Shown here: one piece after another, positions 7,792 to 14,759 of the stretch | Layout of the letters: every line of letters starts with the position of its first letter | Position numbering within the stretch: the stretch's first letter is position 1 | Source of the DNA: CAJBLF01 sp964613015 | GTDB taxonomy: Bacteria; Patescibacteriota; Gracilibacteria; Absconditabacterales; Absconditicoccaceae | Direction of reading: 5' to 3' | Length of the DNA: 15,112 nt | NCBI GenBank assembly: GCA_964613015.1 | Contig: CAZTFP010000030.1 | Coordinates: 1-15,112 of the forward strand | Position numbers and translations under genes: made by a program | Notes under the pieces: model-generated | The model's input: only the letters and a program-made list of their open reading frames with translations | Told to the model about the DNA's origin: nothing | The model's database searches: none

Positions 7792-8007
7792 CTATGTATT
7801 TTGCTGATATACTAAATTCATTACCATACCATACATTGCATCCAACGCATTTTCTTGGATGTCTTTTTGTTGATTGAAATGGTTTTGTAGATCTGCAAAA
7901 AATGATGATCTTTTACCAAGTAGATGTAAAATCTCTTTTACTTTCTTTACTTTTTTTGCGTGTGCCAAGGTTGTAAATTCTGTCTTGGCTTTTTGTGTAT
8001 CAAGCAT
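7792..8007 (-). CDS. Small helical protein upstream of the 578-residue gene
   Basis: A 71-residue, almost entirely helical, Lys/Gln-rich protein: KKVKKVKEILHLLGKRSSFFADLQNHFNQQ reads as two amphipathic helices, and the C-terminus (ENALDAMYGMVMNLVYQQNT) as a third. No signal peptide and no family recognised. Its two glycines are GGN. It lies 25 bp upstream of the 578-residue gene with the same orientation and appears to start a two-gene unit, since upstream of it only a non-coding spacer and the opposite-strand channel gene are found. A small adaptor, chaperone or regulator of the large protein is possible but not shown. Confidence 0.7.
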   Translation of the reverse strand: MLDTQKAKTEFTTLAHAKKVKKVKEILHLLGKRSSFFADLQNHFNQQKDIQENALDAMYGMVMNLVYQQNT

Positions 8008-8240
8008 CTTTTAGTATAAAGATTAAAGATTGAAGCCTAATTTTTTTAGAACCTTTAGCTTATATAGTAATTATAATCGTAATGTGTGATTTTGTCAAAT
8101 ATTTGTTTATCAAATGTTTCATGAATCTCTCAATGGAAGATGAATCAAATGTTGTGGTATTTTTTATTATGCTCAAAAATTTGCATTTTTTTTGTTTCTA
8201 TATACAATTATGATATATTTAATAATTTATATAGACAAGA
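8008..8240. other. Divergent intergenic region
   Basis: This 233-bp very AT-rich region lies between the divergently oriented small helical gene (-) and the K+ channel gene (+), so it should hold promoters for both. It contains an AAAGATTAAAGATTGAAG iteration (about 8019-8036) like the repeats in other spacers. A 50-codon frame from ATG 8114 runs into the channel start in another frame, but has no recognisable content and is not called. No promoter stands out from the AT background. Confidence 0.4.
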
Positions 8241-8678
8241 ATGCATATTATCAAGAAGTATCTTAATGAGTTTATTGCGAAGTATACAATACTTTTCTTC
8301 CTTTTTGGTGTTATTTGTGTTATTCTCGTGGGTACTCTTGCTTTCCATATTATAGAGGGACGATCATTTTTCAACTCGCTCTATTTTACTTCAGTCACTA
8401 TGTCGACCATATGATATTGAGATATCGCTCCTATTACTCATGGAGGTAAATTAGTGGCTATGCTTTATGGATTTATGGGTGCGCCGTTATTTGTTGGACT
8501 TACCTGAATATTCTTCCAATCTAAACTTCAAAAAATGCTTAAAACAAGTATTCATGCATATCATAAAGAAGCTCACGAAGCTGAAGAATTAGCTCTTCAA
8601 ATGCAAAAATCTAGCAATAAACAGAATAAAGAAATTAATAAAATAGAAAAGGAAGTAAGAAAACAGAGAAGAAAATAG
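8241..8678 (+). CDS. Two-TM potassium channel
   Basis: A 145-residue KcsA-type pore subunit expected to act as a tetramer conducting K+ across the cytoplasmic membrane. Order: TM1 (about 15-37, LFFLFGVICVILVGTLAF), pore helix (SFFNSLYFTSVTMST), the selectivity filter TIGYGD at residues 56-61, TM2 (about 70-93) and a Lys/Glu/Gln-rich coiled coil (about 94-145) that may be a tetramerisation or regulatory tail. Both filter glycines (codons 58 and 60; 8412-8414 and 8418-8420) and one TM2 glycine are TGA, so the pore exists only if TGA is glycine. There is no RCK domain. ATG 8241 gives a short basic N-terminus. It converges on ruvC with a 25-bp gap. Confidence 0.92.
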
Positions 8679-8703
8679 AAATTAGAAACTATGAATTATA
8701 TTA

Positions 8704-9174
8704 TTATTTAGTTTTCATCCCTATATATGCTAGTGCTAGGGCATCAGCAGCATCATTAAATTCTGGAAATTCTTTGAGTCCATAAAGTTTCATAATACAT
8801 TTTTGTACTAATATCTTTTCTGCTTTACCGTTTCCCGTAATAAATTTTTTGAGCTCAATAGGGGTATATTCTTTGATCTTTATATTATTTTTTAAACAGA
8901 GCGTAATAAGTATAGCTCTAATACCGTAGACAAATTCTGCGTTATTTTGGTTGAATCTCGTGAAAAAAAGTTTTTCCATACACATAGTCTGTATAGTATG
9001 TTTTTTACATAGTTTGGTAAAATACTCTTCTATTTCTCTCATTCTCTCAAATTGGTCAATTCTCGTGGGAGATTTTATCTCTGACAATAAAATACCCGAA
9101 TCAATTATTTTCAGGTCTGATTTTATTACTGCGTATCATAATTTTCTAACGCCTGGATCTATTCAAAGAATCAT
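8704..9174 (-). CDS. ruvC: Crossover junction endodeoxyribonuclease RuvC
   Basis: RuvC resolves Holliday junctions made during recombination and fork repair, as a dimer with RuvAB. The 156-residue product (E. coli 173) has the RNase H-like fold signatures: MILGIDPG with catalytic Asp6, then LGYAVI; Glu67 in MEKLFF; ITGNGKAEK; and the C-terminal DAADALALAY with Asp141 and Asp144, so all four acidic residues are present. Two glycines are TGA: the first Gly of GIDPG (9163-9165) and that of LGYAV. Standard-code calling would therefore start about 29 codons late and lose the first catalytic Asp. The ATG at 9174 gives the expected N-terminus. It lies 31 bp beyond the broken four-helix-bundle gene in a minus-strand run with map and dut. 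No ruvA or ruvB is in the window. Confidence 0.95.
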
Positions 9175-9181
9175 GTATATA

Positions 9182-9217
9182 ATTAAGGATTAAGAGCTTC
9201 GCTTATTAAGGATTAAG
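9182..9217. repeat. Direct repeat ATTAAGGATTAAG x2, left flank of the broken four-helix-bundle gene
   Basis: Two identical 13-base copies at 9182-9194 and 9205-9217. They are inverted relative to, and match 12 of 13 bases with, the pair at 9603-9629, so the broken gene lies between inverted flanks. The second copy contributes the gene's last codons and its stop codon. Confidence 0.8.
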
Positions 9218-9580
9218 CATATTTTTCTTTGTGGTATTTACAATTCTTACCAATATTCAGATAATACTCTTAATTTCTTTTATATATTCACTATAATCTT
9301 TTTCTAACATTTTACTTTCTTGTAAAAATTGCAACCAATATAATGTTTCATTTGCTTCTTTAAGTGCAATAGTCATTTTATGAACAAAATCTTTTTTTGA
9401 AGCTTAAAACTTTGACTCAGTTATGTTTGCTCATATACTAGTTCAACTTCTTAATAATTGTTTAGAAATTACAAACTCATTGTTCTTTGTAAGAAACCTA
9501 TATATTTCTATTATGTTTACACTGAATTTTAAGGATTTTTCCATAATCAAATTGGGCTTCCTTTCAACGCTTACAATCAT
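9206..9580 (-). pseudogene. Four-helix-bundle (S23 / rRNA-intervening-sequence type) protein, interrupted by TAA
   Basis: The product of 124 codons matches the four-helix bundle family found near ribosomal intervening sequences and as scattered small genes in many bacteria: MEKSLKFSVNIIEIYRFL, LLRSGTSIGANITESKF, then ASKKDFVHKMTIALKEANETLYWLQFL. The two parts lie in the same frame but are separated by TAA at 9404-9406 (codon 59), directly after the most conserved motif. TAA stays a stop in code 25, so the gene is broken by a single nonsense codon (for example CAA, AAA or GAA to TAA) unless it is read through. Three TGA codons act as Gly, two of them in the SGTSIGAN motif. Start ATG 9580 or an in-frame ATG at 9544. 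Short repeats flank it on both sides, which suggests mobility or slippage. Confidence 0.75.
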
Positions 9581-9602
9581 TTTTTCTCTTACTTATAAAT
9601 TT

Positions 9603-9629
9603 CTTCATCCTTAATTCTTCATCCTTAAT
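9603..9629. repeat. Direct repeat CTTCATCCTTAAT x2, right flank of the broken four-helix-bundle gene
   Basis: Two identical 13-base copies at 9603-9615 and 9617-9629 (period 14). Their reverse complement ATTAAGGATGAAG differs from the left-flank repeat by one base, giving an inverted-repeat frame about 450 bp wide around the interrupted gene. Confidence 0.8.
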
Positions 9630-9644
9630 ATCTTTGTAGTAATT

Positions 9645-10424
9645 CTATATAATATCGTCAGTAATTCAAGATAAAATCTCGTATCCATCGTTAGTTATGA
9701 GAATTGTATATTCTCGTTGAGCTCATAAATCTTTGCCTTTGCAATAGAGGTTTCGATCATTTCCTGCTCTATTTACAAAATCGGTTGAGCTTACCGCAGT
9801 AATCGGTTCGAATGCTAATACCATCCCAGGTTGAAAAAATATTTTTTTCATTTCAGGGTTGGGAGTATTATAGATATGTGGTCCTTCATGTACTTTGTTT
9901 CCTACGCCATGTCCGGTAAGTTTTCCCAAAACCGAGAATCATGCATTAGTAATGATTTGGTACACACGATGAGAATATTCGTAGATAGCTTTTCCTGGTA
10001 CAATATATTTGATAGCTTCATCGAGTGATTTTTTTGTCGCTTTGGCTAAATCATATCCCAAAGGATTAGCTGCTTCACCTCAGATAGGGATAGTGATAGC
10101 AGAATCGGTAATTCATCATTTGTAGGTTATCCCACAGTCTATCTTGAGTAAATCGCCGTTTTTGAGTACATAGTGGTCTGGTATCCCATGGACTACACAA
10201 TCATTTACTGATAAACATAAATTTGCTGGAAATCATTGGTATCATTTAAATGCTCATTTGAGATTATTGGTTTTGATATAATGTTCTGCAATAAATTCTA
10301 GTTCTATCAAAGAAATTCCAGCCTTGGCCTTGGTGTGTAATATATATAATAATGCTGTCAGATGTTTCCCTGAAATTCTGATGTTGTCTATTTGTTGTTT
10401 AGTCTTTAGAATAATATCCTTCAT
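9645..10424 (-). CDS. map: Methionine aminopeptidase, type I
   Basis: Removes the initiator methionine from nascent proteins using a di-metal centre. The 259-residue product has the full pita-bread-fold set: GYQGFPANLCLSVNDCVVHGIP with His79, KIDCGI with metal ligand Asp96, ITDSA with Asp107, TGHGVG with His172, FEPI with Glu206 and AQREYT with Glu238. The usual E-H-T at the last ligand is E-Y-T here. Nine of 26 glycines are TGA, including one in GYQGFP and a TGA-TGA pair before ITDSA, so standard-code calling sees only a 68-codon fragment. The ATG at 10424 gives MKDIILKTKQQIDNIR, typical of the family. It follows dut by 24 bp and is probably co-transcribed with it. Confidence 0.96.
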
Positions 10425-10448
10425 TCGTACGTATTATAAATAAATGGT

Positions 10449-10883
10449 TTATTTGTTTCCTGTAGATCATCGTGCTCATTCCCCTCTCTGACTCTCAGGT
10501 AAGTCCTGAACTTCTTGTCGTTCGACATAATGACATTTTTCTATGATAAATTGAGCTATTTTATCTCCTTCGTTTACTGGAAAATCTTCTTGTCCAAAAT
10601 TAATCAATATCACTCAAATATCACCTCTATATCCAGAATCTATAACTCCAGCAAGCACATCTATTCCATGTTTATATGCTAATCCTGAACGTGGTGCTAT
10701 CCTTCCATAATAGCCATGAGGAATAGCTGTAGATATATTTGTTTTGTATAATTTTCTTTCTCCTGGTTTGAGTGTGTACGTATCTGTGGCGAATAAATCA
10801 TATCCAGCATCAGAAAATGTTGCTTGTGAAGGTACCTTTGCCTTCTCTGAAAGTTTTTGGAATGGAATGATGATTTCTGACAT
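10449..10883 (-). CDS. dut: dUTP diphosphatase (trimeric dUTPase)
   Basis: Hydrolyses dUTP to dUMP and pyrophosphate, keeping uracil out of DNA and supplying the dTMP precursor. The 144-residue product has the five motifs of trimeric dUTPases: I, DAGYDLFA (25-32); II, PRSGLAYKHGI (64-74); III, GVIDSGYRGDIGV with catalytic Asp82; IV, GDKIAQFI; V, RGEGARGSTG (133-142). In motif V the aromatic that normally stacks on uracil (G-F-G-S-T-G) is replaced by Ala-Arg, a variant worth noting. Three of 16 glycines are TGA (at the end of motif III and two in motif V), so the C-terminal closing arm depends on recoding. The start at ATG 10883 is clear. Upstream by 66 bp is a HAD nucleotidase-like gene; together they suggest control of the deoxyuridine nucleotide pool. 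Confidence 0.95.
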
Positions 10884-10949
10884 TTTATCATAAGAAAAAA
10901 ATAAAGTGTGTTGCTTAAGCTATAGCAAAGTATTGTACGTTTTCAATAA

Positions 10950-11546
10950 CTAAATAGCTATACTGGATAATTCTTCTCGTCAAGAGACCTTGATAATGTT
11001 TGGATATATTCACTTCTCATACTTTTGATTCCATGGTTTATCTAGAAGATATGTTTTGATCCCTGCAGTAGCAAGATCTATCGCATACTCGAAATTATCT
11101 TCTACCATGATATGTATTCCATGTTGTTTGCATAATTCAGATTTACTTATTTCGTTTTGAGAGAAATGGTTTGCAAAAAGTATTTCATCCCATAGTCATA
11201 GAAAATGCTCGTTGAGTCGATGGATAGTAAAATCTTTAATCTCGATTCTCCTAGCAGTTACAATTATTATTTTCCATCATTCCTGTCTTAATTTTTCTAG
11301 TCACTCTTTGGCTCATTCTACCGGAAATATGTCTTCACTTCTCTGTGCTTCATCTAAAAATCTTCTGAAATATTTCATTCATTCTTCTTTTGTCATTCAG
11401 AATTTATCTACATCTCGCAGATAATATGCAGATATATCGTTTTTACTTGCTGGTATCCCATTTATGATATGGTTATGAAATTTCAGTACTCCATCGATGG
11501 TTTCACTCAATACCTCATCCAAATCTATTCCTATTATTTTTTCCAT
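10950..11546 (-). CDS. HAD-superfamily phosphatase, 5'-nucleotidase-like
   Basis: The 198-residue product has the four HAD motifs: I, GIDLDEVLSE with nucleophile Asp8 and acid/base Asp10; II, IIIVTAR with Thr97; III, a Lys at about 135 in EISKSELC; IV, VEDN with Glu149-Asp150. The helical cap inserted between motifs I and II (about 20-75) and the IIIVTARR signature match the 5'(3')-deoxyribonucleotidase (NT5C) type of small HAD enzymes, so the likely reaction is removal of phosphate from a (deoxy)nucleoside monophosphate. Substrate cannot be told from sequence, but the adjacent dut gene supports a nucleotide role. Eight of 13 glycines are TGA, so no long standard-code ORF exists. ATG 11546 puts motif I at the usual position. 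It is the first gene of the HAD-dut-map run. Confidence 0.8.
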
Positions 11547-11603
11547 ACTTTATTGTTCATATAAAACAATTGTCAGCTTACAGAATCATGGAGGTAATTC
11601 AAA

Positions 11604-11635
11604 TAAAAAAAACTCTGTCCCGAATACGGGCAGAG
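11604..11635 (-). terminator. Rho-independent terminator of the secreted-protein gene
   Basis: On the minus strand CTCTG-CCCG, loop TATT, CGGG-A-CAGAG forms a 9-bp GC-rich stem with a one-base bulge, followed by eight T (complement of 11605-11612). It lies immediately after the stop of the 11641-12072 gene and is the strongest minus-strand terminator in the window. Confidence 0.85.
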
Positions 11636-11640
11636 AATAT

Positions 11641-12072
11641 CTAATAACATCTTTTTCATTTGTGGTGGTCTATGCAAGTGAGCGGAGAATTATTGAGTAT
11701 TGGCTCAAAGTATTTTCTGCCGATGGTATCCAACTCATAGGCCTCGTATAGTTCTCCATTATCAAGGAGGGCGAGATTGCACCTCAGGGCTTTCTGGGTT
11801 GTATCATAGAACGTAGTAGATTCTATACATACATACAAAAAACGAAGATTTTTCTTGGCCTTGTAGGTGACTCTTTTGATCATAGACTTATCGTCATATG
11901 TTTCAATTTCACTACGTACCAGACGAGCATTTTTAATAAAGGAATTGAGCTCTGTTACTGAAACATCAATTGAATCACCTTTCGGAAAATAGGTTGAAAC
12001 TCCCGTTATTTTCTGGGCATACCCGGACAAGAAAATAACCATGCCGATTACTAGTACTATAAATTTTTTCAT
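11641..12072 (-). CDS. Putative secreted protein, foreign-looking, with a TGA near its end
   Basis: Unrecognised 138-143-residue protein. It has a classic N-terminal signal peptide (MKKFIVLVIGMVIFLSGYAQ, cleavage after YA-Q), in the style common in Bacteroidota, then a beta-rich domain (VSTYFPKGDSIDVSVTELNSFI, SMIKRVTYKAKKNLRFLYVCIE) and a C-terminus ending SPLTCIDHHK. All six internal glycines are GGN. TGA occurs only once, at 11656-11658 directly after HHK, exactly where a standard-code stop would be expected; under code 25 translation would run five codons further (GKRCY) to TAG 11641. Sampled GC is higher than the neighbours (about 43-48% in two 60-base blocks against 22-37% in blocks sampled nearby). 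It has its own promoter-like and terminator elements. Recent transfer from a standard-code donor, or an assembly chimera, is inferred. Confidence 0.6.
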
Positions 12073-12102
12073 ACTTAGAGGGTTTTGTTTTTGTTTATAC
12101 AG

Positions 12103-12130
12103 ATAATATGTATATATCGACAGAAGTCAA
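12103..12130 (-). promoter_or_regulatory. Sigma70-like promoter for the secreted-protein gene
   Basis: On the minus strand TTGACT (12125-12130) and TATTAT (12103-12108) are separated by 16 bases, each box matching consensus at five of six positions. The -10 box ends about 30 bp upstream of the ATG at 12072. This is the best promoter match I see in the window. Confidence 0.55.
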
Positions 12131-12227
12131 TCTTTTTGAAGTCTATTTTTATATAGAGGGAGTTAGAGTGGTATATTTAGATTATTCTCATTATATTTTT
12201 TATCGTCTCGCCGGCTGGGCCTTACTT

Positions 12228-12250
12228 GTCCACGAATGTGGGCTTTTTTT
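12228..12250 (+). terminator. Plus-strand rho-independent terminator with no gene in front of it
   Basis: GTCCAC, loop GAAT, GTGGGC forms a 6-bp stem (one G-T pair) followed directly by seven T. It faces the plus strand, yet the nearest gene to its left (11641-12072) runs the other way, so whatever transcript it once ended is absent. Confidence 0.6.
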
Positions 12251-12257
12251 CTTCCAG

Positions 12258-12326
12258 GTGCCCTCAGACTTCGCTGAGGACACAAAAAAAGTACCCTTTG
12301 ACTTTGCAAAGGACAAGAGCAAAAAA
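12258..12326. repeat. Two tandem hairpin repeats with covarying arms
   Basis: Copies at 12258-12290 and 12291-12326 (period 33). Each has perfect 6-base inverted arms around a 6-base spacer: CCTCAG-ACTTCG-CTGAGG and CCTTTG-ACTTTG-CAAAGG. The two differ in the arms by changes that preserve pairing on both sides, and each copy ends in an A-run. Confidence 0.75.
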
Positions 12327-12361
12327 CCCCTCGTCGATTGTCCCTTCATATTTATTGTCCA

Positions 12362-12571
12362 TTGATACTCTTTAAAAAAATACCTCATTCAGCGCTATCA
12401 TACTCTGCCAAACAATTCATTCTGAAATATAGTGAGGAATTGATGATTTGGCAAGTATATATTCTTCAATCAAAAATAGAAAAACATTTTTGAAGGAGAA
12501 TATACAATCGACCATTTTTCTTTCTTGTGCATATGTTATTATATGGTTTTCTATTTGTTTTATTGTCGTAA
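12362..12571 (+). pseudogene. Possible truncated reading frame before the GT-C gene
   Basis: A plus-strand frame ending at TAA 12569-12571 reads PLILFKKIPHSALSYSAKQ, KYSEELMIWQVYILQSKIE, then GRRIYNRPFFFLVHMLLYG and a terminal TM-like stretch. The composition looks like real protein with a membrane end, with one TGA as Gly. Upstream the frame runs into the repeat region with no credible start, although ATG 12443 would give a 42-residue protein. It may be the C-terminal remnant of a larger membrane or glycosyltransferase protein cut by the 11.6-12.36 kb insert, or a small real gene. No family recognised. Confidence 0.3.
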
Positions 12572-12611
12572 ATGGGTATACAAAAAAAAATTTACTTTAT
12601 GGCTATGATAT

Positions 12612-14027
12612 ATGAAATGGAATAAGTCATTTCGATTGGTCCCTCTTTATGTTGTATTCATAACAGTCTTGATAGGTATCAGATTCAAGTCGTATTTTTT
12701 TCTCCCTATTCCTTTGTGATATGATTGAGGTATGTATAGAGATTTTATGCTTGCGTCATTTAACTTTTTACCCAATATCCATCTAAGTAATTTCGCTCCA
12801 TGGATACAACAAACCTATGAACCAGCATTGTGACTTCTGACCAATATTCCCCTGCTTTTCTGATATTCTGTGGATTGACTCTTGTTGTGGTGAGTAGGAT
12901 TTCTGAGTGTCGTTACGTGAATTTTTGTGTATCTTGCGTTGAAGAAGTATGGTACATATACTGGATATTTAGGGATGTTGTTGTTCTGGATTTCTCTTAT
13001 CCAATATCAGACATTTTGGCGGTGATACTTAAAACAAATTATAGGGATTATTCTGATGCTCAGTATTTTCACGCTCTTTGAACGTAAAAAATATTGGATA
13101 CAATTCCCCTTGCTTATTATGCTCTTTGGTATTAATAGACCAGGAGGGATGTTCTTTTTACTTGTTTTTGCTCTTTGGCAACTGGTCTCTTGGTTACGTA
13201 CCAGAACAATAGATAAAAATTTTATCTGGACAGTTTTGTGATCAGGACTCCTTGCCTTGGGTATTTATATTCCCGTATTTCGCGAACAAATCTTGGTGAT
13301 GTTCAGTCCTCTCTTGAGTAGCATATTTATTGAAGGTACTAGTGGAACATTTTTTAGTCTCAAAGAATTTATATTCTATGATATCTTTTTTATTTTGTTT
13401 AGTCTTCGATGAGTATATAGAAAAATTATTAAGAAAGATCGAGATTGGATGTTTATATGATGGGTGGTCTGATGTGTTTGGGTATTTTTAGGATTATTTT
13501 TTTATAGCAGAGTCTCTATCTACTGGGATATCTTTATTATCCTCTTAGCTGCATATGGACTCAAAGATATCTATCACCATAAAAAACTCTTGTTTTATTG
13601 ACTATTCGGTGGGTTTCTTGTTCTGCAATCTTCTCGATATCTTTATTATGTAAGCACTATGAGTTTTCCCTTGATTGACCAGAGTGAATTTATAAACATA
13701 CAGCATATGGATACATTGGTTCCAGATAAGGCAATCATCATGGTAACAAATAAAAAATATTCTGCGTTTGTCCAATGACGGACACATCAAGATATCATCG
13801 CTCCCTGACTCTTTGATTTGGATAGACGAGACCAATCACGTTGGGATGCTCGACATCAATGAGATGGCAGTAAAAAATGTATGATGATGCAAGACTATTC
13901 TGATCTAAAAAGACCTATCTATCTTCGAATAGGCAAAAATCAACCCGTAGAAAATTTTGAAGGACAACATTGTTTTGAGAGCATAGAAAATTGATGATCT
14001 TATCTTATTCTCAAATGGATACCCTAG
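12612..14027 (+). CDS. Multi-pass membrane protein, GT-C-like glycosyltransferase
   Basis: The 471-residue product has about nine or ten TM segments (roughly residues 8-345) and a soluble C-terminal region (about 346-471). The arrangement, TM1 followed by a loop with LPIPLGYDGGMYRDFML carrying acidic residues, then repeated TM hairpins, resembles GT-C enzymes of the PMT/ArnT/GT39 type, which transfer sugars from polyprenyl-phosphate donors on the outer face of the membrane. The acidic residues near the first loop fit, but the family is too divergent to name the substrate. Eighteen of about 39 glycines are TGA, including TGA-TGA near the C-terminus, so default calling shatters the gene. ATG 12612 places TM1 correctly; the frame is open upstream to 12480, so a longer start (ATG 12543) is possible. 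The DUF1616-like gene follows after 27 bp. Confidence 0.65.
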
Positions 14028-14054
14028 TAGATTTTTTATTATCTAATTATTCGT

Positions 14055-14456
14055 ATGTTGAGTAGAAAAAACTTATGTCTAGGAACAGTAGCTATTGCCT
14101 TACTTATGTTGATTTTGATTCTCCTCCCTCGACAAGATGCACTACTTATCAAAACGTTACGTATCATTTTCTGATCTGTGTATGTATTATTTCTCCCATG
14201 ATATTGGTTGACGCTTAGTTTCTTTGATGCCAAAGAAATTGATATCTTAGAGAGATTTGCTCTCAGTTTTGCATTATCTATTTCTATCGTTCCTTTACTT
14301 ACGTTCTATATCAACTTGATTGGAGTAAAGATTACTCAGGTGAGTATACGATGAGTAGTTGTTGTCGTAATTGCCGCATGTATAGGATATTTATTTCGAA
14401 AAGCTAAAACATTCTGAAAAGCCAAGTCATCCTGAACGAAGTGAAGGATATTGTAA
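14055..14456 (+). CDS. DUF1616-like membrane protein with repeat-derived C-terminus
   Basis: The 133-residue product has about four TM segments. LPGYWLTLSFFDAKEIDILERFALSFALSISIVPLL matches the recurring DUF1616 pattern (PGY.L...F, then IERLALSFGLS..V.PLL), a membrane family often found beside polysaccharide and glycosyltransferase genes; its function is not established. The 27-bp gap to the GT-C-like gene supports a shared envelope-glycan role. Four of the glycines in the family part are TGA, including the Gly of PGY. The last ten codons (KSSGTKGRIL, then TAA 14454-14456) are encoded by the first unit of the repeat array, so the native end has probably been replaced or extended by repeat insertion. 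ATG 14055 is the first good start. Confidence 0.65.
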
Positions 14457-14724
14457 TTATACTATACTCTTCGTTGCACTCAGAGTGACAGGTACTTACT
14501 CATGTTATTGAAGGATATAGTAATTATACTATACTCTTCGTTACACTCAGAGTGACAGGTACTTACTCATGTCATCCTGAACGAAGTGAAGGATATAATA
14601 ATTATACTATACTCTTCGTTGCACTCAGAGTGACAGGTACTTACTCATGTCATCCTGAACGAAGTGAAGGATATAATAATTATACTATACTCTTCGTTGC
14701 ACTCAGAGTGACAGGTACTTACTA
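14426..14724. repeat. Tandem array of about 78-bp stem-loop repeats (four units)
   Basis: Units begin at 14426, 14504, 14571 and 14649. Units 1 and 3 are 78 bp, unit 2 is 67 bp (an internal deletion near its start), and unit 4 is cut short after TACTTACTA. Each begins GTCATCCTGAACGAAGTGAA, has an AT-rich middle, and ends with CTCTTCGTTGCACTCAGAGT then GACAGG. The two outer arms are imperfect reverse complements (GTCA-TCCTGA-..CGAAG.. against the complement of CTTCGTT..TCAGAG-TGAC), so each unit can fold as one long stem-loop. This resembles REP/MITE-type intergenic elements. A fifth, split copy lies past the GIY-YIG gene. Confidence 0.9.
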
Positions 14725-14759
14725 GAAATGACATGTATATATTTTAACTAAAAATAACC

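Larger units (their letters stand above)
12131..12361. other. Spacer without a convincing gene: terminator plus tandem hairpins
   Basis: There is no credible protein here, although low-complexity frames are open on both strands (for example the minus frame reading SFAKSKGTF...SSAKSEGT), which is what translated repeats look like. The region holds a plus-strand terminator at 12228-12250 and two covarying hairpin repeats at 12258-12326. Its GC (for example CGCCGGCTGGGCC around 12210-12222) is higher than the flanks. Confidence 0.6.

Noticed and set aside
8114..8266. 50-codon frame upstream of the K+ channel
   Set aside because: It overlaps the channel start out of frame, with a composition typical of AT-rich spacer and no family likeness.
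12108..12388. Open frames on both strands in the 12.1-12.4 kb spacer as real genes
   Set aside because: They translate through tandem hairpin repeats and a terminator and show repeat-like peptides (AKSKGTF / AKSEGT) rather than a fold.
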